A DNA stretch of 64,000 nt from Montifringilla adamsi (GCA_017590115.1 JAGGNK010011003.1:3921899-3985898); one strand, 5' to 3'. Shown: positions 24,111 through 35,780, numbered from the stretch's first letter. Notes: a model not told the origin generated them from the letters alone. Translations and numbers: made by a program.

Positions 24111-24485
24111 TTGCTTTGAGGACAGAGGGAACCAGGCTATCAGGAGAGCTGCACCACCCAGCCAAGGTGGGGATTTTACAGGGATGCCTCACAAAGCGGC
24201 TGGGCCTCAGTGACAACTTGAGAAAGAGAGCCCATGACTGGCAGTAACTCTTCCAAAGCCATCTCCATGCCCTGGAAATGCTCCTCCCACCCCAAGGGCC
24301 AATTCCCCACCTTGCCTGACCCCAGACCCTCCTCCTGCAGCTGTGATTCTTCCATTCAGGCTTCTAAAAATGACTGAAACTCAGCTTCACACCTTCCCTG
24401 GACAAGCAGGCCTTGTTTTGCAGAGCTGAGCTCTCTCAGTACCAGGGCGGCCCTGTTTTGCACAGGTCCCAGCAGTTTTCTGGGA
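24111..24485. other. Intronic DNA, no gene seen
   Basis: No recognised element. 24370-24480 vaguely resembles antisense CR1 wording but not enough to call. Confidence 0.4.
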
Positions 24486-24745
24486 TGGAACACATGGAAA
24501 GAGGAATAATGAACACACAAGAAGAGGAAAAATGAACACACAGAAATAGGGAAAATGAACACAGAAAAACAGGAATAATGAACACAGAAAAAGAGGAACA
24601 ATGAACACAGAAGAAGAGGAATGATGAACACAAAAAAAAGAGGGAAAAATTAACACAGAAGAAGAGGAATGATGAACACAGAAAAAGAGGGAAAATGAAC
24701 ACAGAAAAAGAGGAATAATGAACAGACATAAAGAGGAAAGGGTAA
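24486..24745. repeat. Purine-rich minisatellite, ~23-bp unit
   Basis: About eleven units of 21-26 bp such as gaacacagaaaaagaggaat, with purines almost throughout on the plus strand. Antisense reading yields repetitive Ser/Phe/Cys/Val frames that are not genes. Confidence 0.93.
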
Positions 24746-26303
24746 ATAATTAAGAGCTGTTAGCAAGTGAAGAACCAAGTCCACCCATGTCCCTCTCCTA
24801 GAAAAAGCCACAGACCCAACTCTTCATTTCCATGAATCCCATGGAAATGGGATCCATCCCTAAATACAACAAAATTCCCTGGCATTTCCAGAGCCAAACA
24901 AGTGCCAAAATGTGTCAAGTCCTAAATCCCAACCAAAGTTATCCTTGCTACATTTGCCAGCTCTCCAGACCTGTGGTGCTGCTCTGTATTTGCCATGGGA
25001 AGAGGAGGGTGGTGCCAAATTATGCAGAAAATGTGATTTTCTTTAAAAATAATTAACACAACATTTTACTTGGGAAAATTCGCTGTTGGTACTTCTTGCA
25101 TTGCACAGATTGAGGTGAAGGGGTGAAATTTAGAACTTTGAGACTTTAGGGCTGACCAGGAGCTCAGGTGGGGTTTACTGAAGGGTTTGATGACCCTGAG
25201 CACATCCCTGGAGCCCTCAGTGCCCAATCCCATACAAAAATCTCTGAGCAGTGAGCAGCATGAGGCTGATTCCCAAAAAACCTCCTGAGTGCCTGGCACC
25301 AGCAGCCTGCAAACCCCAAAATGAGTTATTTTGCATTGCTCCCACCTTCCCAAACTGCCTCTGAGAGAGTCCCCAGGGTGCTCCTCCTTCAGAGCCCATG
25401 TATATTTATGGTTTCCCTTATTGATCATCTCCTTTACAGAATCCCACAGTGTTCCAGGCTCCAGCAGCCAGGCTTTGCTGGGAGAGGACAAAACCCAGGT
25501 TGGGTTTCTCTGTAGGTTAAAATTCCAGAGGAAGAATCAGTGCCCTGATTTCTGCAGGGCTTTTGACAATGAAAAAAAAGCTATTTTTCAAAGCACTGTG
25601 GTCACCACTGAGCCGTTCATGGGATTTTTCTTTTTCTTTCTCCTTTTTGAACGTGTGGCTGATAAAATATTGCTTCAGGAGCTGGTATTCAGGGATGGCT
25701 CTCAAAGACGAAAGGAAAATATTTATTTCCTTTTTCTGCTTGTGAATCAGAATGTTCTATTTAAAGCAAGTGCCCTCTGCCGGATTGCTCATGAGTTATT
25801 ACCCCTTATGGAAATAAAGGAGAAATATCAGGAGGTATTCTTAGTCATTCCCTTCCCCTGTCTCTTCTTTCTTTCCCTTAATTCCTTATATACCCATGTT
25901 TTAGCCAATGCCTAAGATAGAGCAACTTATCTTGGCATTCTTGGGCCTAAAAAAGGCTTTACTCTCTTAACCCTGGCACTGAAGCATTTGGGGAAATGTC
26001 AAAAAACAGGACAAATTTCAGTCGTTTCACTTGGATGCCATAAGGTGCATTCTTCACTTTTATCCAGAAATTATTAAATTAAACCCCCCAAAAGGTGGAG
26101 CTGTAGAAAATGGGGTTTGTCCTGTGATTCCATCAGCTTCTTCCTCTCAATCCCAAGCCAGTCCTTGTTCCTCCTGGCATGGTTTTAATTCCAATCATAG
26201 GAAACAGCCCAACAATTGCCAGCACCTGGATCTGACCCTTCCTCTTCCTCATGGTGTCCCCTGACACCAGAACAAAGCCCAGATCCTGCAGGGGAAATAA
26301 AAA
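24746..26303. other. Intronic DNA, no gene seen
   Basis: A 194-codon open frame at 25331-25915 has a Phe-rich stretch from a poly-T/TTC run and no recognisable domain; treated as chance. No mobile element recognised. Confidence 0.5.
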
Positions 26304-27016
26304 TGTTGATGTTCTCCCAGAGCTGCTCCTTGGGAAGGGGATGGAACTGAGCATGTACAAAGCTGAGCAACCTCCTCAGCTCAAAATTCTCATTTAAAAA
26401 TTTAAATATTTAAAATAATTAAAATTAATAGAATCAAAATTAAATCTTTAAAATATTTAGAGGTCATGGACTTATTTTTCTTCCTTGAGATTAATTTTTT
26501 TTTTTCACTCAAGCTCTGAGTTTTGGTCCAAAGCAAAAGTTTCTCTGCAGTTTTATATTCACATGCATAAAAATTCTAACTCTTAGCAGCTATTGAGGGC
26601 AGTTCCAGGATGCTCTGGCATTCTGTTTTCTTCATGAACCCACAGAATTCCAATTTCCCAGGCCTGCCAGGCTGGAATCACTATGAAAATTAAAGATTCT
26701 GTGGGTTCATAAAGATTCTGTGGGTTCACGAAGAGACCATCCCCAGTTAGAATTTTATATACATGCATATAAAACTGCAGAGAAACTTGATTTGGACCGA
26801 AACTCAGAACTTAAGTGAAAAGAAAGTTAATCTCAAGGAAGAAAAATAAGTCCTTGACCTCTAAATATTAAATATTTAATTTTTATTTTATTAGTCTTAA
26901 TTATTTTAAATATTAAAATTTTTAAATGAGATTTTTGGACTAGAGGAGGTTGCTCAGCTTCCATGCTCAGTTCCATCCCCTTCCCAAGGAGCAGCTCTGG
27001 GAGAGCATCAACATTG
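26304..27016. repeat. ~710-bp near-palindrome (long inverted repeat)
   Basis: The left arm 26304-26582 and right arm 26744-27016 are reverse complements, opening with atgttgatgttctcccagag on one side and closing with ctctgggagagcatcaacat on the other. Inside the spacer, tgaacccacagaatt (near 26635) pairs with two copies of attctgtgggttca (26696-26730), leaving only a short unpaired centre. Inner arm sequences are AT-rich; outer ends are mixed. No transposase and no clear target-site duplication seen. It could be an inverted duplication or a non-autonomous DNA element with very long terminal inverted repeats. Confidence 0.9.
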
Positions 27017-29807
27017 CATGGGAGATGTTGAATTGCACAGAATTCCTCAGCAATTTCCCTGCAAGAGCAGGATGAGGGTTGGAAAAGAGCAATTCCAGAG
27101 GGAATTCCCCGAGGGAGAGAAGCTGCTGCAGTAACATCATTCCCCAGGCCAAGGGAAAGGCAGAGGAGGGGAAAATGAGTGAATCAGGGCAGGGAAAGGA
27201 GCAGGAAATGTCATCACATCCTCCCAGGTGAGAGCCCAGGAGACACGAGGCGCTTTGGGGATTTCTTTGCTCATTTAGAGGACTCACTCTCCTTTCAGCA
27301 TCTCTGGCTAAGGCAGGATGGGCAAGAACTCGTTGCTTCAGCTAGATCAGCTTTTAAAGGGAAATGAAAGAATCTGTGTGATCTGGGCTGGGAAACATGA
27401 CAAAACCATCACGGTTCATGCCATGCTTAAAAGCCTATTTTTAATATCTTAAAGATAATTTTAAAATATATTTTAATTTTGATTATATTTTAAATATTTA
27501 AATTTTTTTTTATATTTATTGTATTCAAGGAAATGCAGTATAATTCTCCTCCCAGCATTTAAAGCCACTCACATAAAGTAAATTTCCCTCGGCACTTGGA
27601 AGTATTTCTAAAAAGCAGAGAAAATAAAGAAGACTCCCTGCTAAAAATTTAAATTTTGGGAGGAATTGGGAGGTTGGACTGCTGTGAGTCAGTGACACTT
27701 TAAAGTGTGTTCAAAACCCAGCAGTTTTCCCTGGCCCAGATGTGGAGCCAGAACTCTGCTGCATCCTCAGCTGCTGGCTCCCTATTTTTTATTTGTCTTC
27801 CATGGGACAGGCTCTACCTCACCCCCCCCAGGTAGGAAATGAAAGCATTTATTTATTTATTTTTCCTGTGTAAAGGAGCAGCCTGGCTCTGACACTTCAG
27901 TGAGAGAAGCCTTTGTGCTTCAGCAAATAACCTCTCTTAAAATATAAATTAAAATATAAATTAAAATATAAATTAAAACAAACTGCATTTATCGGTGGTG
28001 TTTACCCTGTGAAGCAAACTGAGCTAAAATCATGACTCCTACAATCCAGGTGCTAAATCTCCCCCCAGGATGAGATCCCCATTCTTCTCTCAATTAGGAA
28101 AATTAACAGTGCCGTGATAAATACCATTATTTACCCAAAGCTGATGGAAATCATTATGTAATTATTTTATTTTCATTTTCCTCGGCTCCCAGAGGCCATA
28201 AAGCACAAAAATGCCATGATTTATTCAGGGTGCTGGCAGCGCTGTGCTCGGTGTCAGCGGGCAGGAGGGCAATGGGAGCAGGAGAAATGCAATCAGGTCA
28301 CACTCAATAATCACAGGGCTTTTAGGTGGGGTGGTGTCTTCCAAGGCACACACACACACACAAAAGAAAAAGGTGAAATGACACCATCAGCACAGCAGTG
28401 TCAGGGAATGAGGGAAAGCACCCAACAGGTCCTGCACTGAATCATCCCTGGGAGGGGCTGGGGGCCAGGGTTGACATATCTTATTTATTTTTATGAGATG
28501 AGAGTGAATCACTCGCTGCCATCCCGTGTCCAAAAAAGCCCTTGAATGATAGGTGTGGTTTAATTCAAAGAATATTTTTTTTAAAACATATCCCACAAAG
28601 CAAAGCAGGAGGCCAGATATGAGGCTGTGCTGCAGATAAGGCAGGAGACGTGTTCAAACCATCAGCACCCAGCCCTTCTCTCTGCCTGAAAGGAAAAACG
28701 CCAATAATACAGATAATTACGCAGCTTTTTTCAAGGTATGGCAGATAAAACACAGCATTCTGCATTCTCATGGATGTTTGGGCTGTTAATGAGTGACGCT
28801 GGAAGTTTCAGCAAGTAACACCAAGTTACACCTGCGAGGAGTTCAGATGGAAACAAACACAAACTGAATTTCCTGAGGACTTTGAGGTACAATTCACTGC
28901 CCATTTTCATTTTCACAAATCTTTCCTTACTGGATTTTAAAAAGAGAAAGCTCTTTCTGCAGTGGTAATCCTTGGGCAGAAGAGAAAGATCCATTCTCAC
29001 ATCAAAGCCCTCAACAGCACATTCTCCAAGCCCCAAAATGTAATTTGATTTTTCTTTTTTTAACGCAGAAATCAGAAGGAACAGACATTAATTATGAAGC
29101 ACGTCCTGTATGACAACAAAATGAGCTTTTTCTAGCAAAACTGAGATGGTGCTGAGGAATGACCACTTTGCAGCCAATTCCACTTCCAGTGAACTCCCAG
29201 TTTAGCCAAAGCCTGACACTAAATTTCCTGTGATGAAAGGCAAGAACTTCTAGTGCCAAAGGCAGAAGCACTGTTCAAATTAAGGAATTGATGACTCCTA
29301 AAAACAAACAAACAAACAAACACAAAGGCCAGGTAATCAGAGTTTTGGGAGCGAGGTGTGCACAAAAGTGGGATTATCAAGACTATAAACTACAGGAAAT
29401 GAATTGAGAAATATGAATAGAGAAGAGGTTGGGTGTGAAGAACAGGTATCATTCCTGAAATAAATGTCTAATATGAGAGGCAATTCAAATGGAATATATT
29501 CTAATTTGCCATAGCAAGGAGTTGTGTGGAAGTCTTACACCAGCATTCAACCCCCAAGTCACTGCATGACAAAACTCCATATTCCAGAGAAATATTGACC
29601 AAAAAACCAATGTTAAACTGCAGAAGGAACATTCCTTGTGATCCTACAAATCTCAGATTTGTTGAGTTTATCACCATTGAAAGAAACAGCACATGGAAGC
29701 AAAAGCCAACAAGTTATTGGGTGACAAAAAGCTCCTCCCCCTTCCCTTTTCTCCAGTCAGTGCCCATTTCTTGCCTGTTCAATTTTAGGAGCAGAGGATG
29801 CAAACAC
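27017..29807. other. Intronic DNA, no gene seen
   Basis: Simple repeats: (attt)n at 27848-27862, aaaatataaatt repeats at 27938-27977, (CA)n at 28349-28362, (aaac)n at 29303-29322. Remaining sequence is unique. 28080-28260 and 28730-29110 are repeat-poor and might include regulatory DNA. Confidence 0.45.
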
Positions 29808-30470
29808 ATCCCAAGTTCCCATTTCCCAATTTGCCATCAGGTAAAACTGCCTAGAACGTCTCAGGGCTTTTCCCAATTTGCCATCAGATAGAGCTGCCTG
29901 GAACATCCCAAATTCCTATTTCCTAATTTGCCATCAGCTAGAGCTGCCTGGAACATCCCAAATTCCCATCTCCCAATCCGCCATCAGGTAGAGCTGCCTG
30001 GAACATCCCAAATTCCAAATTCCCAATTTGCCATCAGGTAGAGCTGCCTAGAACATCCCAAATTCCAAATTCCCAATGTGCCATCAGGTAGAGCTGCCTG
30101 GAACATCCCAAATTCCCATTTCCTAATTTGCCATCAGCTAGAGCTGCCTGGAACATCCCAAATTCCCATTTCCCAATCCGCCATCAGGTAGAGCTGCCTG
30201 GAACATCCCAAATTCCAAATTCCCAATTTGCCATCAGGTAGAGCTGCCTGGAACATCTCAGGGCTTTTCCCAATTTGCCATCAGGTAGAGCTGCCTATAA
30301 CGTCCCAAATTCCCAATTCCCAATCTGCCATCAGGTAGAGCTGCCTGGAACATTCCAAATTCCCATTTCCTAATTTGCCGTCAGCTAGAGCTGCCTAGAA
30401 CATCCCAAATTCCCATTTCCCAATCTGCCATCAGGTAGAGCTGCCTGGAACATCTCAGGGCTTTCCCAAC
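29808..30470. repeat. 50-bp minisatellite with higher-order structure
   Basis: Thirteen units of about 46-52 bp with core gccatcaggtagagctgcct followed by ggaacatcccaaattccca and a variable end. Variant units (gccatcagctagag, caatccgccatc) recur in the same order about 200 bp apart, so blocks of four units were probably duplicated together. Confidence 0.95.
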
Positions 30471-31885
30471 CTTCTACCCCAAGGGAAGAGCTCAGACACC
30501 AACACCCAGCAGACAGAGCTTGTTCCATGAATTCCTGTCCAGCACATGAAGGGATTCATGGATCTTGCTCCCAAATGAAATTCTGAGGGCACTTTCTAGA
30601 AACAGAGCCCTGAAATGTCCTTAAACGCTCTGGGGAATGGGAAAATTCAAGAGGTGTCTGTGAGGACAAGCAGAGAGTGCTGGGGTGGGTCTGGGGACAC
30701 CTGAGGGAGGACAAAGCCCTTCCTTTGAGGTGTGAAATGTCCCTGCCACGTCAGGGGACAAAGGAACGCCACTGGAACAGGAGAAGTGCCCAGAGAGGGA
30801 AAGTTTGCTCAATTACACTACAAAAATAAACAGTATCACAAAGTCAACGGGAATTGATAAACGCAGCTCCTATCAGAGCGGTGGGGATGTGAGGAACCTT
30901 TCTGAAAATCGTGAGTGTAAATAGCAACTTTTATCAGAATTATGAAATGCAAGGACAACGTTTTGCCAAGGTCAGAGAAAAAAAAGGTTTGCACCACTCA
31001 ATTTCTGCCAGCCCATGTGGATTGCACTTTGTTCCTAAAAATCTGCCTTTAAACAAAATAACAAACAAAAATATACATTGAAACAACAAATGCCACCTAT
31101 CAATAATTGGGTCCAAAAAAAGAGGATTAATCTTTCACATGGCAGCCTACAAATAATTAATCTGGCATATTCCTAGAGGAAAATTATCCTTATTTTCAGA
31201 TACACCTGGAATTGACCAATACCTTCCTTAGGAATGTCGAGCTCCTCACACCTACGGCCCCCCTGAACCAGACCATGTATTGCCAGTGAAATAAAAGGGA
31301 TTTTCCCCCCCAACACACTCACTTTTTGAAGCTCATATGCTACTACCAATCAAATATTCTGCAATTATATTCACAATAGAAGCCAACACCAGGAATGTCC
31401 TTGGAGGGGAGAGAGGGGATCAAAACTCGGCTGAATTATCCTCTTTTCCCTGCACTAGGATGGAAGGAAAAGGAAACTCTCCACTCAGTCATTCAACCAA
31501 ACTCTGATTTTAGCTCTTCAGACACTTCCTACTGCACAGCAACAAAACACAATTGAGTTTTCTTGTTAAAACAGGAGCTTTTTGCTGTTTCCTGTGCTTC
31601 AGACACATTGAAAAAGTAAACAAAACAAAAACATTTGGACCTGCTTCTCTGGGCCTCACTGGGTCTCACTGCTCACTGATTTTTGACTTCACAATCAGGA
31701 GTGCAAATAAAACCAGAGAAAATTAAAACTGTTAATGCTTCAGCCTGGCCTTTCTGACCTCTGTTTCTAAGAAAACAGGGTTCTCTCACTGCACTGGTGC
31801 CTTCTCCTGGGAAAACCTTACAGTTCCAGCCCTCAGCTGCTTCCCACCCTGTAAATCCTCCAGGATTTTGTGAACCAGTTCACCT
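30471..31885. other. Intronic DNA, no gene seen
   Basis: Unique AT-rich sequence with no recognised repeats, exons or RNA genes. Confidence 0.5.
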
Positions 31886-32070
31886 CAGTAGTGGCTGATG
31901 GAGAAAATGGGCAAGTGACTGCGTCATCCAGGGAAAAATGAGGGAAAATTCAGCTCCCACTTTTTGGGATAGGCTTCCAGTAGCGGCTGATGGAGAAAAT
32001 AGGGCAAGTGACTGCTTCATCCAGGGAAAAATGAGGGAAAATTCAGCTCCCACTTTTTGGGATAGGCTTC
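31886..32070. repeat. 92-bp direct tandem duplication
   Basis: 31886-31977 and 31978-32070 are near-identical, both running from cagtagyggctgatggagaa to tttttgggataggcttc. Differences are a few substitutions and one inserted base. Confidence 0.95.
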
Positions 32071-32499
32071 ACCTATCCTACAGGTGAAGCCCCCACTGCC
32101 CCAGACACAGCCTCTTCCTCAGGACAAGAGCCAGCAGCTCCCATGGCAGCAGGGATGGGCACTGGGGGAGAGGGAAGGAATTATCTATTGGATAATGGCC
32201 ACTGGGATAGGACTGTGAGCACACAGCAGAAATCCCAGGACACACTTCACTGTTAATGAATATTCCAGGATAATTATGGATCTAGATATTATCTAATCAA
32301 GACTATAAGAGCAGAAGAGGCCAAGATGATTTCTGAGACAAGCCCAGAAAAGCAGGGAGAAGGATAAGATGGGAGATGTGGGACAGAGCTTTTTCCCTGC
32401 TGAAGGCCGGGTTTTGTTCAGCTCTTGGGGAAAAATGACTTTCACATTTCTCCATCTTTGCTGCAGCACAAGAACTTGAGAACACGGGGGCTGTTAATG

Positions 32500-32760
32500 G
32501 GTACATGCTATTTTTCCCGGCCCAGTTATTAATGCCTGCACTGCTGACACGGGCTGGGAGTCAAAGGTAACACCCCCAACCACCAAACATGATGCAATTA
32601 ATCCCATTCCCTCCACGCGACAACTCCCGAACACAATTTGGAAATGACAAGCACTTGATGAAGTGACCCGACATCATTCAAAAACAGACTTCCAAAACGG
32701 TGCTCGAGCAGTTTTTGTGGCCCAAGAAGTGAACTTAAAAGGGATTTCTGCTGATTTTTA
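32500..32760. promoter_or_regulatory. Candidate conserved intronic element next to the exon
   Basis: Repeat-free stretch about 150-400 bp past the donor with ATTA/TAAT cores (gttattaatgcc, gcaattaatccc), a ggagtcaaaggtaac word resembling a nuclear-receptor half-site, and several retained CpGs. Inferred from composition only. Confidence 0.3.
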
Positions 32761-32908
32761 AATCCTTCAGGTAACGGGGGTGGGGAGTTACTCAGGGAAA
32801 CACGGCATCAGCAAAGTCACCACCTCTGTCCCCAGGCCACCAGGCCTCAGTCCAGCTCCAGGAACACTTGGCAGAGAAGACAAAGGAATGTGGTGCCCAC
32901 ATTCCACA

Positions 32909-32915
32909 CGCTTAC
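32909..32915 (-). other. PRDM16: Splice donor of the PRDM16 exon
   Basis: The minus strand reads GAG|GTAAGCG, a strong match to the vertebrate 5' splice-site consensus. It follows the Phe-Gly-Trp-Glu codons, where the PR-domain homology stops. Reading past it gives a non-homologous tail. Confidence 0.88.
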
Positions 32916-33265
32916 CTCCCATCCAAAGTTTGTTTCCTTTAATGTGCTCCTCTGTACTGCCATATAGGGTCCAAATCTTTCCCCAACTTCAATCTTCTTT
33001 TTGGCCCAAATCCCTAGCCCTGCCCCTGGGATCGAAGATTCTCTGAGTTCAAAATCTGGTGGGATTGGAATGTCATCAGGAATGTAGACGGGAGCTTCAT
33101 AGGGTGAGCCCTCCTTGGGAGTGAAGTCCTCACTGGTGGGGAAGGGTGACGGAGGTCCCACAGGGATGGGGGACATTATACTGTCCTCAGTTTCCTCCTC
33201 TGCGCTTTCTCCAGCAAGGAGATCGGGGTCGGTCTCGTACATATTATTTACAATCTCGCTGTCAC
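32916..33265 (-). CDS. PRDM16: PRDM16 internal coding exon (coding exon 2), start of the PR domain
   Basis: PRDM16 is a nuclear zinc-finger transcription regulator with an N-terminal PR (SET-like) domain, known for roles in brown fat, heart, craniofacial, neural and blood stem-cell development. Seen: read on the minus strand, the exon follows a pyrimidine-rich tract ending in TTTTAG and stops at GAG|GTAAG. It supplies two bases that finish a split Gly codon, then 116 codons ending on a codon boundary. Residues 1-66 are an acidic, Pro-rich linker containing [16 protein letters not shown]. Residues 67-116 carry the PR-domain opening with [20 protein letters not shown] and end at NFGWE. The paralogue MECOM is the main alternative, but the [20 protein letters not shown] stretch is PRDM16-like. 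The PR domain is incomplete here; the rest must lie on later exons below coordinate 1. Intervening DNA shows neither neighbouring exon. There is no sign of a frameshift or stop. Confidence 0.95.
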
Positions 33266-33288
33266 CTAAAAGGGGAAACAGCAGAACA
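33266..33288 (-). other. PRDM16: Splice acceptor of the PRDM16 exon
   Basis: On the minus strand the intron ends in a T/C-rich run, TGTTTCCCCTTTTAG, directly before the first exon base at 33265. A split glycine codon crosses this junction, so the upstream coding exon must end one base into a codon. Confidence 0.85.
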
Positions 33289-33783
33289 AAACACACTGAG
33301 ATACTCACGTGAACATTGGTTAGTCTCTCCCTGGGACAAAGTTTGGCTAAGCCGAGCTGGCACGTTTCTAAAGGATAAAAACCTCCCTCGAGGAGCTCAG
33401 GTGGAGCTGAGGTAAGGGCACTGATCACCATGGGGTGCTGCAGAAGGGTGAGGGGAGGCTCATTGCAGCCTGTGGGTTCTGTGGGATCAGGGGGCCTCTG
33501 CTGTTTGCGCTTCAGTTTTGGAAAGAAGGGGAAAAAAAACACAGAAGGGGTGGTTGAGGTTGTCTTTAGCCACTTCTTGCTTTAACTGGCTCAGTGTATT
33601 TTGTAAAAGGGGTATAAAAAATTTAAAAAACAGAACTAAATTAGGGTAAAATCCAAGTTTGGCAAGAAGTGTTTGCCTGGTGTTTGGGGTTCCTGCTCAG
33701 AGTGTCCCACACCAGCAGCTGTGGCTGTGAGCTCAGCCATGCACCCCTGCAGGTGTAACAGAGCATCACTGCCATGTAATCAC

Positions 33784-34060
33784 TGAATCCTGGAGTGGTT
33801 CAGCTTGGAAGGGACCTTAAAACCATCCAGTTGCACCCCCTGCCATGGCAGGGACACCTTCCACTAGCCCAGGGTGCTCCAAGCCCTGTCCAAGCTGGCC
33901 TTGGACACTTCCAGGGATCACATCTTCTCTGGGCACCCTGTGCCAGGGCCTTACCACCCTCCCAGGGAAGAATTCCTTGCTAATTTCTAATCCAGCCCTA
34001 TTCTCTGTCACTTTGAAGCCAATTCCCCCTTGCCCTCAAGTGAAAACCCTCGACACACAG
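33784..34060 (-). mobile_element. CR1 fragment, minus strand
   Basis: Plus strand reads antisense CR1: gcttggaagggaccttaaaa, accccctgccatggcaggga, aagccctgtccaagctggcc, agggcc ttaccaccctcccag-type text, ending near tgaagccaattccccctt. It lies about 0.5 kb upstream of the PRDM16 exon in the intron. Confidence 0.93.
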
Positions 34061-35389
34061 AAGGCAACAAAGTTTGGGGATTTTTCCAAGGGGAATCAAT
34101 TTCTAAGCAAGGCCATTCATGTAATGAAAACGGAGCTTTCTCATCCAAAAAACCAAATAACCGTGGTGGTGGGGGAGTAAAACATGAAAGGGGGGAAAGA
34201 AAAACACAATTTCTCACCCAACAGAAGTAGCTGGAGTATTTTGGGAGCAGATTTGCCCTGTCTCCACGAGCCACGAGGCAGCAGGGGCGTGCTCAGTGGC
34301 TCCCACCACGATAAGAAACCCAACAACCGCCGCTTTGTGGGCACAGCTAATGCCTGGCCACTGATGTCACCAGGGGGGAGCAGCACCCCACCAAAATGAC
34401 ACTTTTCACTGGCTCCCAGCTAGGCACCATCAGGGAAGAATAGCTGGAAAAGCACGGCTCGACTTGAGGTATTTATAATTCATCTCTTTGCTAACCTCAG
34501 AATGCACCTTCTGTCTGCAAGACACATCTCCCCCTCTATTTCTTTTTTTTTTTTTTATGCCTAATAAAGATTTTCCGGAGTTCATGCCTAAGAAACCTGG
34601 TGGCAGACTCGACTAAAGAGGAGGATTTTGATTCCTCTGCCAACATTTTTTTGCTGCAGCTTTTGGAGGAGAACAGGGAGCTGCCTGCTGCAGTTGACAT
34701 GGGTTTCCACTGCTAGAAAGTGCAGCCCTCCCTACTCAAACATGTCACCAGAACCCAGCTTTCATGAACATGAGATACTCCATCATCCTGAAAATATTTG
34801 TGGTTGCAGTAAATGTTTTCTCACCCAGTATTAGCAAGTCAAATTATTTTCTGCTCTATGATTAGCCTCTTTTGCACTTAAGGAACAGGAATTCCAACTG
34901 AGTTGAAGAGCAAAACTGGGTTTATTGGAGCACAACCTGTGAAAATTTCCAGAGGATACAAGTAAAGTATAAAGATACCTTACTACTCAGCATGGTTAAT
35001 TTAATTTATTCTATGGGACAAGCAGGGCAGTTCTGATTAAATTTTAATTAACAGTGAAGCTGATCTTTTTTCTAACTGAACTCATACTTCAAGAGGAATC
35101 ATCAAAAGATAGGTAAATGTGTTTTTTCAGTTGTTAAATGACCAGGGACTGGCAAGAGGCACGAAATGACAATGAAACAACAATTTCAGCTCATGATAGG
35201 TCTGATACCAGAGATTCCAGGTGGCATCTGTGGGAGCTGAATCCCAGCCAGGCAGATGTGGGAATGTTGGGTTCCTCAGCACAACCCAGTGCCGAGTTCA
35301 ACAAATTGTCCCCAGCATTGATTAACAGCCTGGGAAAATCCGTGCTGTGCCCAAACCTGGCACTTTTTCTGTGCGCTGCCAGGTGGATT
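34061..35389. other. Intronic DNA, no gene seen
   Basis: Poly-T at 34544-34557. 34440-34640 is a repeat-free stretch with several CpGs and a taataaagattttccgg word, possibly conserved. No exon recognised. Confidence 0.4.
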
Positions 35390-35780
35390 TCACAGAATCC
35401 CAGAAACACTGAGGCTGGGAAAGACCTCCAGGATCATCAAGTGCAAGCTGTGACTGATGCCACCTTGTCACCAGCCCAGGGCACTGAGTGCCACCTCCAG
35501 GCATTCCTTGGACACTTCTAGGGATGGTGACACCAGCACCTCCCTGGGCAGCCCCTGTCAAGGCCTGACCACCCTTTCCATGGGAAAATTCCTCCTGATT
35601 TCCAGCCTGAGCCTTCCCTAGCCCAGCCTGAGGCTGCTCCTGTCCCTGATCCCTGGAGCAGAGCCCAACCAGGGGCTGTCCCCTCCTGTCAGGGCACTGT
35701 GGGGAAAAATAGGTCCCCCCTGAGCCTCCTTTTCTCCAGGCTGAGCTCCACAGGAGAGGGAGCTGGTCTTCTCCACAGGC
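35390..35780 (-). mobile_element. CR1 fragment, minus strand
   Basis: Antisense CR1 order on the plus strand: cacagaatcccagaaacact, tgggaaagacctccaggatc, agtgccacctccaggcattc, ctccctgggcagcccctgtc, gcctccttttctccaggctg and gagctggtcttctccacag. Confidence 0.94.

Larger units (their letters stand above)
1..32908 (-). other. PRDM16: PRDM16 intron downstream of the exon (partial)
   Basis: All sequence left of the donor should be intronic on the minus strand, because the exon completing the PR domain does not appear in any frame. It is over 32 kb and runs off the window. It contains all five large tandem-repeat arrays of the window and both long inverted repeats. The intron assignment rests on the exon and known PRDM16 structure, not on a transcript. 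Confidence 0.8.

Noticed and set aside
24370..24480. Possible additional antisense CR1 fragment
   Set aside because: Only loose word similarity; no ordered set of CR1 motifs.
24356..24729. Three frames of Ser/Phe/Cys/Val-rich repeat protein
   Set aside because: All three antisense frames are open because the 23-bp purine-rich repeat lacks stops; a repeat artefact.
25331..25915. 194-codon plus-strand open frame
   Set aside because: Contains a homopolymer-derived Phe run, matches no known family, and lies antisense to an intron with no splice or promoter support.
29808..30470. Regular repeats resembling a CRISPR array
   Set aside because: The units are head-to-tail variants with no unique spacers, in a vertebrate intron; a minisatellite.
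32916..33265. MECOM (PRDM3) as the identity of the exon
   Set aside because: PR-domain opening is shared, but the [16 protein letters not shown] linker and NNMYE start fit PRDM16; final proof needs an alignment.
32847..33542. Full 231-codon open frame around the PRDM16 exon as a single-exon gene
   Set aside because: PRDM16 homology ends exactly at consensus splice sites; the extra residues on both sides are translated intron.
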